NCBI GenBank assembly: GCA_905250075.1
Contig: CAJNOP010000027.1
Coordinates: 2,028,741-2,092,740, forward strand
Source: Rotaria sp. Silwood1
Lineage: Eukaryota > Rotifera > Eurotatoria > Philodinida > Philodinidae
DNA length: 64,000 nt
Direction: 5' to 3'
Shown piece by piece: positions 61,138-64,000 of the stretch (position 1 is its first letter; each line of letters begins with the position of its first letter). The position numbers and the translations under genes were made by a program. The notes beneath the pieces are model-generated. The model was not told the origin of the DNA, made no database searches, and saw only the letters and a list, made by a program, of their open reading frames with translations.

Positions 61138-62394
61138 TACTTTCTATAATTGTCAAACTATTCTGCACACCATCAGTGTTTCTTATTCCCAACTGTTATC
61201 CATTCTTTAGCTATGTGAAAAAAAAAACTTCTTGGATCTATTTCAAATGTCGTCAGTTCCAATGTGTAGGAGTAGTAGATAAGCACATTTCTCAACATAT
61301 ACTTTAGACTGAAAAAATCATCAGTACTTTGATATTAACATGTATTTTTGTAATTTATTTCTCATAAAAGTCAATATATTTCAAAATCTAGGAATTTTTA
61401 TTTCTATAATAGGTATCCTTTGAAAATAGTAAAATTTGAAATGTTTTATTTTTAAACCCTACTTTGTTAGTAGCATATGGATACTTTAAGAATGTTTTTT
61501 GTAAGACCAAATATAAAAAAATTCAACGCCAATTTCCTAGTGAAAAAGAGGAATACAAAAAAAATTTTTTTATATCATGAATTAGATGATACAAGATGAA
61601 GGTAAAGATCCTAATCGAGTCTCATTATAATAATCTCTGAGGATTCTCTGAAGATTGAGGCAAACTGTTGCACATAGCACTTTAAATATTGAACCTCAGA
61701 GAGACTAATTAACCTAATCAGAACAATAGTTTTGCTTCTCAATATATGGAAATGTTTCAAATAACATTCATGCAACACAGGACAATTAATAGTTTTTTTT
61801 TTTAACCTAATAATCCTTTTCGTTGTAACCAACAATAATAAAATATATATCAATTGAGATTGAACATTTCTTTCACGTTCTGTCAAATGTAAACAGACAT
61901 ATATATATATGGTAGAAAAACAAACAAATCTGATCTTTGTTTTAATTTTATCTTCACATAGTAATTCAAAAACGATAGACCACAAAATAAAGCAAATTAA
62001 GTGTAATAAATAAATCAAATAAATTTTATTTCTCTATACTCATTCTCATTGAGATTCTTTCTTTTTGAATTAGAATGAAATACTCAATCCTTTCAATTGA
62101 GTTGATTTGCTGTATGACATGAATTTCAATGCTTGTCATTAATTTTTTCTAATGACTTACTGCTCAAAACAGTTCCACGAAATACACCAAAACATGAAAA
62201 GTAACATTTCAAGAATACTTTAACAAAATTGAATGCTTTTATCTCATTGCTCATATTTCTAAATATCAATCAAATCAATGATAGTTTCTTGACGTGACCT
62301 AGATTAAAAAATAGCGCAAATATTTAACGTCAAACTATTTAGTTTTCTATTACTAATCGAATACTTTTTAACAATATAAAATCCACATTTACAG
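61138..62394. other. Intergenic, no supported gene
   Basis: A 135-codon minus-strand ORF (61611-62018) is Ile/Leu/Lys-rich and looks like chance in A/T-rich DNA. Nothing else is seen. Confidence 0.4.
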
Positions 62395-63540
62395 AAAAAA
62401 CTAATCAATTAACATTAAGAACTTTAATTACATTAGATGGATATATTGCATATATTAACTCAATTACAAAAAATAATGGAAATGATCATCATCACTATTC
62501 ATTTATTATTTGTCTTCAAAATCAATCTACTGTACGTGTCATGAAGTATTTATCAAAAGTTCCTTTTTGTGTATTGTTTAATTGACTAAAAGAATCTCTC
62601 AAAAGTGATCGAGAAGCATCAATTAATTCCTTACGTGAACAAAATGGACAATATAGCTTTACAATGTTTACAAAACTCATCGAAAAAGTACTGAGGTTTC
62701 GACCAGAATGTATATGTGTACAAAAATTATATACTTTGAAAAATGAGATAACTGATCGACTATGTATAGTAGAAGCCAAAATTTGCGATCTAAGTAATGC
62801 CATTACAATAATTTTTAAAGAAAACCAATTTAAATGTGTTCAAAAATGAAAAACAAATACTATTATTAGTGATACTAGTGGTGAATTAGAAATAACTCTA
62901 TGGAAATCTCATTTTAATCAAGTAATATTAGAAACATCATACCAGATCCATTTATTGAAAACAAGAGTCTATAATGATCAAATATCCTTAGTTGCAACAT
63001 CAGATACATCGTATGTAATTGAAATATATAAAATATGATACAATGAAGTTCTTCTATTTATTTCCAAAATTTATAAAAATTGATGATCTCCAAAATGTCA
63101 TCAGCGAAATTGATATTGCCATCGATCGATATCACATACTCGAAGGACAAATCATTTGTATTGAATACAATGATAATCATTATGCATGTCAAGATTATGA
63201 AACAGTCAATACAATTGATGAAAGTGGTGTAGTTTCATGTAATGATTGTCATTGTTGATTATTGAAAGACCTAAATATAATTAATAACTGTTTGAATATT
63301 ATAACTATGACTTATAACCATAAAGAATATAATTTCAAAACTTCAAAATCATTATTAATATCTATGTTCAGCGAAAATAAGAATTGTTCTCCATACAATA
63401 ATGATTACTTTAAGCAAAATAACTTAAATAACATAATTTCTGTGAATGTTCAATTTACTTATAATCAAACAAGCAGTATCATTAATCAAATTGAAAAAGT
63501 CACAGACAACGAATCATCTTATGAAAGTATATTTCACTGA
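62395..63540 (+). pseudogene. Broken OB-fold (RPA-like) single-strand DNA-binding protein
   Basis: Starting after a TTTACAG, the frame reads LRTLITLDGYIAYINSITKN, then a part containing VLRFRPECICVQKLYTLKN. After an in-frame TGA at 62847 it gives an OB-fold motif: TIISDTSGELEITLWKSHFN, then a block ending DQISLVATSDTS. A second part (63043-63255) has ILEGQIICIE, HYACQD and VVSCNDCHC, like the zinc ribbon in the third OB-fold of RPA70, then a TGA. An open stretch follows to 63540. Stops at about 62582, 62847, 63037 and 63256 mark it as inactive unless some are spliced out. RPA-like genes are often carried by Helitrons and other elements. The assignment rests on motif pattern only. Confidence 0.5.
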
Positions 63541-64000
63541 TACTTTCATTCTCAACTATTTACTAAATACTTCTTTTTTGTAGATCAATCAATGGATTAA
63601 ACATTATAAAAATTCACCAGCTATTACATATAAAAGCAAACTTATCAATCAAAGTCATATAGATATTTATCAAAAAAATATCATGTTCAATCAACATACA
63701 ATATATCACTTGAACAGTTACTCTTGTTTTAATTCATTCTTATTTAAATTATAATATATGATATCTCTATCAAAATAATATATTCTTGAAATAAAATATC
63801 AAGTTAACATATAGAACTTCTTTATGTTCTACATTTCATTGAAACTCAATGATGACTTAACAATTTATATTGGATTAAATTCTTTTATAAGCTTATTTAT
63901 TATATGATGCTGATTTGCAAATAAACTTCCATAACATTTTATTATCTCTTTAATTTTTGTTTTATTTCGCTTCTTTTTTTTTATGATGATTAGTACGTCA
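63541..64000. other. 3' flank of the RPA-like relic
   Basis: After TTTTTTGTAG (ending 63583) the sequence reads as protein in one frame (INQWIKHYKNSPAITYKSK) to about 63755, so the relic may continue as a further exon. The phase does not match the preceding open part. The rest is A/T-rich. Confidence 0.3.

Noticed and set aside
61611..62018. 135-codon Ile/Leu/Lys-rich minus-strand ORF
   Set aside because: No family features, composition matches random A/T-rich DNA, and it ends in repeat-like sequence.

Overview
The window looks like AT-rich nuclear DNA from a small metazoan with compact genes. Most introns are 47-100 bp with canonical GT..AG ends, wobble positions are strongly A/T, and the conserved genes are animal-type: a C2CD2/TMEM24-like lipid-transfer protein, METTL16, ACAA2, an RMDN-family protein, S-adenosylmethionine synthetase and ARL1. 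Together with a plant/microbe-type EXORDIUM gene and many short, decayed DNA transposons, this fits a bdelloid rotifer best. The taxonomic call is an inference; no species-specific marker is visible. All exon joins below were placed by eye from splice consensus, reading phase and, where named, family similarity.

Layout. 1.2-18.8 kb is a gene-rich block on the minus strand. In order of transcription it holds a small PH-like protein (18.8-18.4 kb), mitochondrial 3-ketoacyl-CoA thiolase (17.7-16.4), METTL16 (16.2-12.7), a large unrecognised multi-exon membrane protein built of repeated acidic/amphipathic exon modules (11.3-6.9), and a TM-SMP-C2 lipid-transfer protein (6.4-1.2). A TPR protein of the RMDN family runs the other way (19.0-20.2). 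A foldback element follows at 21.2-22.0, then S-adenosylmethionine synthetase on the minus strand (24.1-22.5). 24.1-40 kb is gene-poor; only ARL1 (32.5-31.9) is convincing, with small coding relics and a short palindrome around it. At 40.1-41.6 kb are a Thr/Ser-rich putative gene and a small divergent ORF, followed by a 100-N assembly gap.

43-64 kb is an accessory region. It contains a secreted EXORDIUM/PHI-1 protein (likely horizontal transfer) and an 810-bp hAT-like non-autonomous element with a perfect 8-bp target duplication and GGC-rich ends. It also has a broken hAT transposase carrying an inserted hairpin repeat, and a 250-bp element with an 8-bp duplication. A possible 4.6-kb element has ends rich in GGGTTTCCGA. 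Inside it is the most unusual feature of the window: a tandem array of about 77-bp units, each of which reads on the minus strand as a 24-28-nt micro-exon plus an approximately 52-nt GT..AG intron. After this come a broken piggyBac transposase with its probable right end, scattered minus-strand coding relics, a 575-bp mariner-type palindrome, and a broken OB-fold/RPA-like gene.

METTL16 and SAM synthetase are about 6 kb apart. In other animals METTL16 controls SAM synthetase expression, so this linkage is functionally suggestive.
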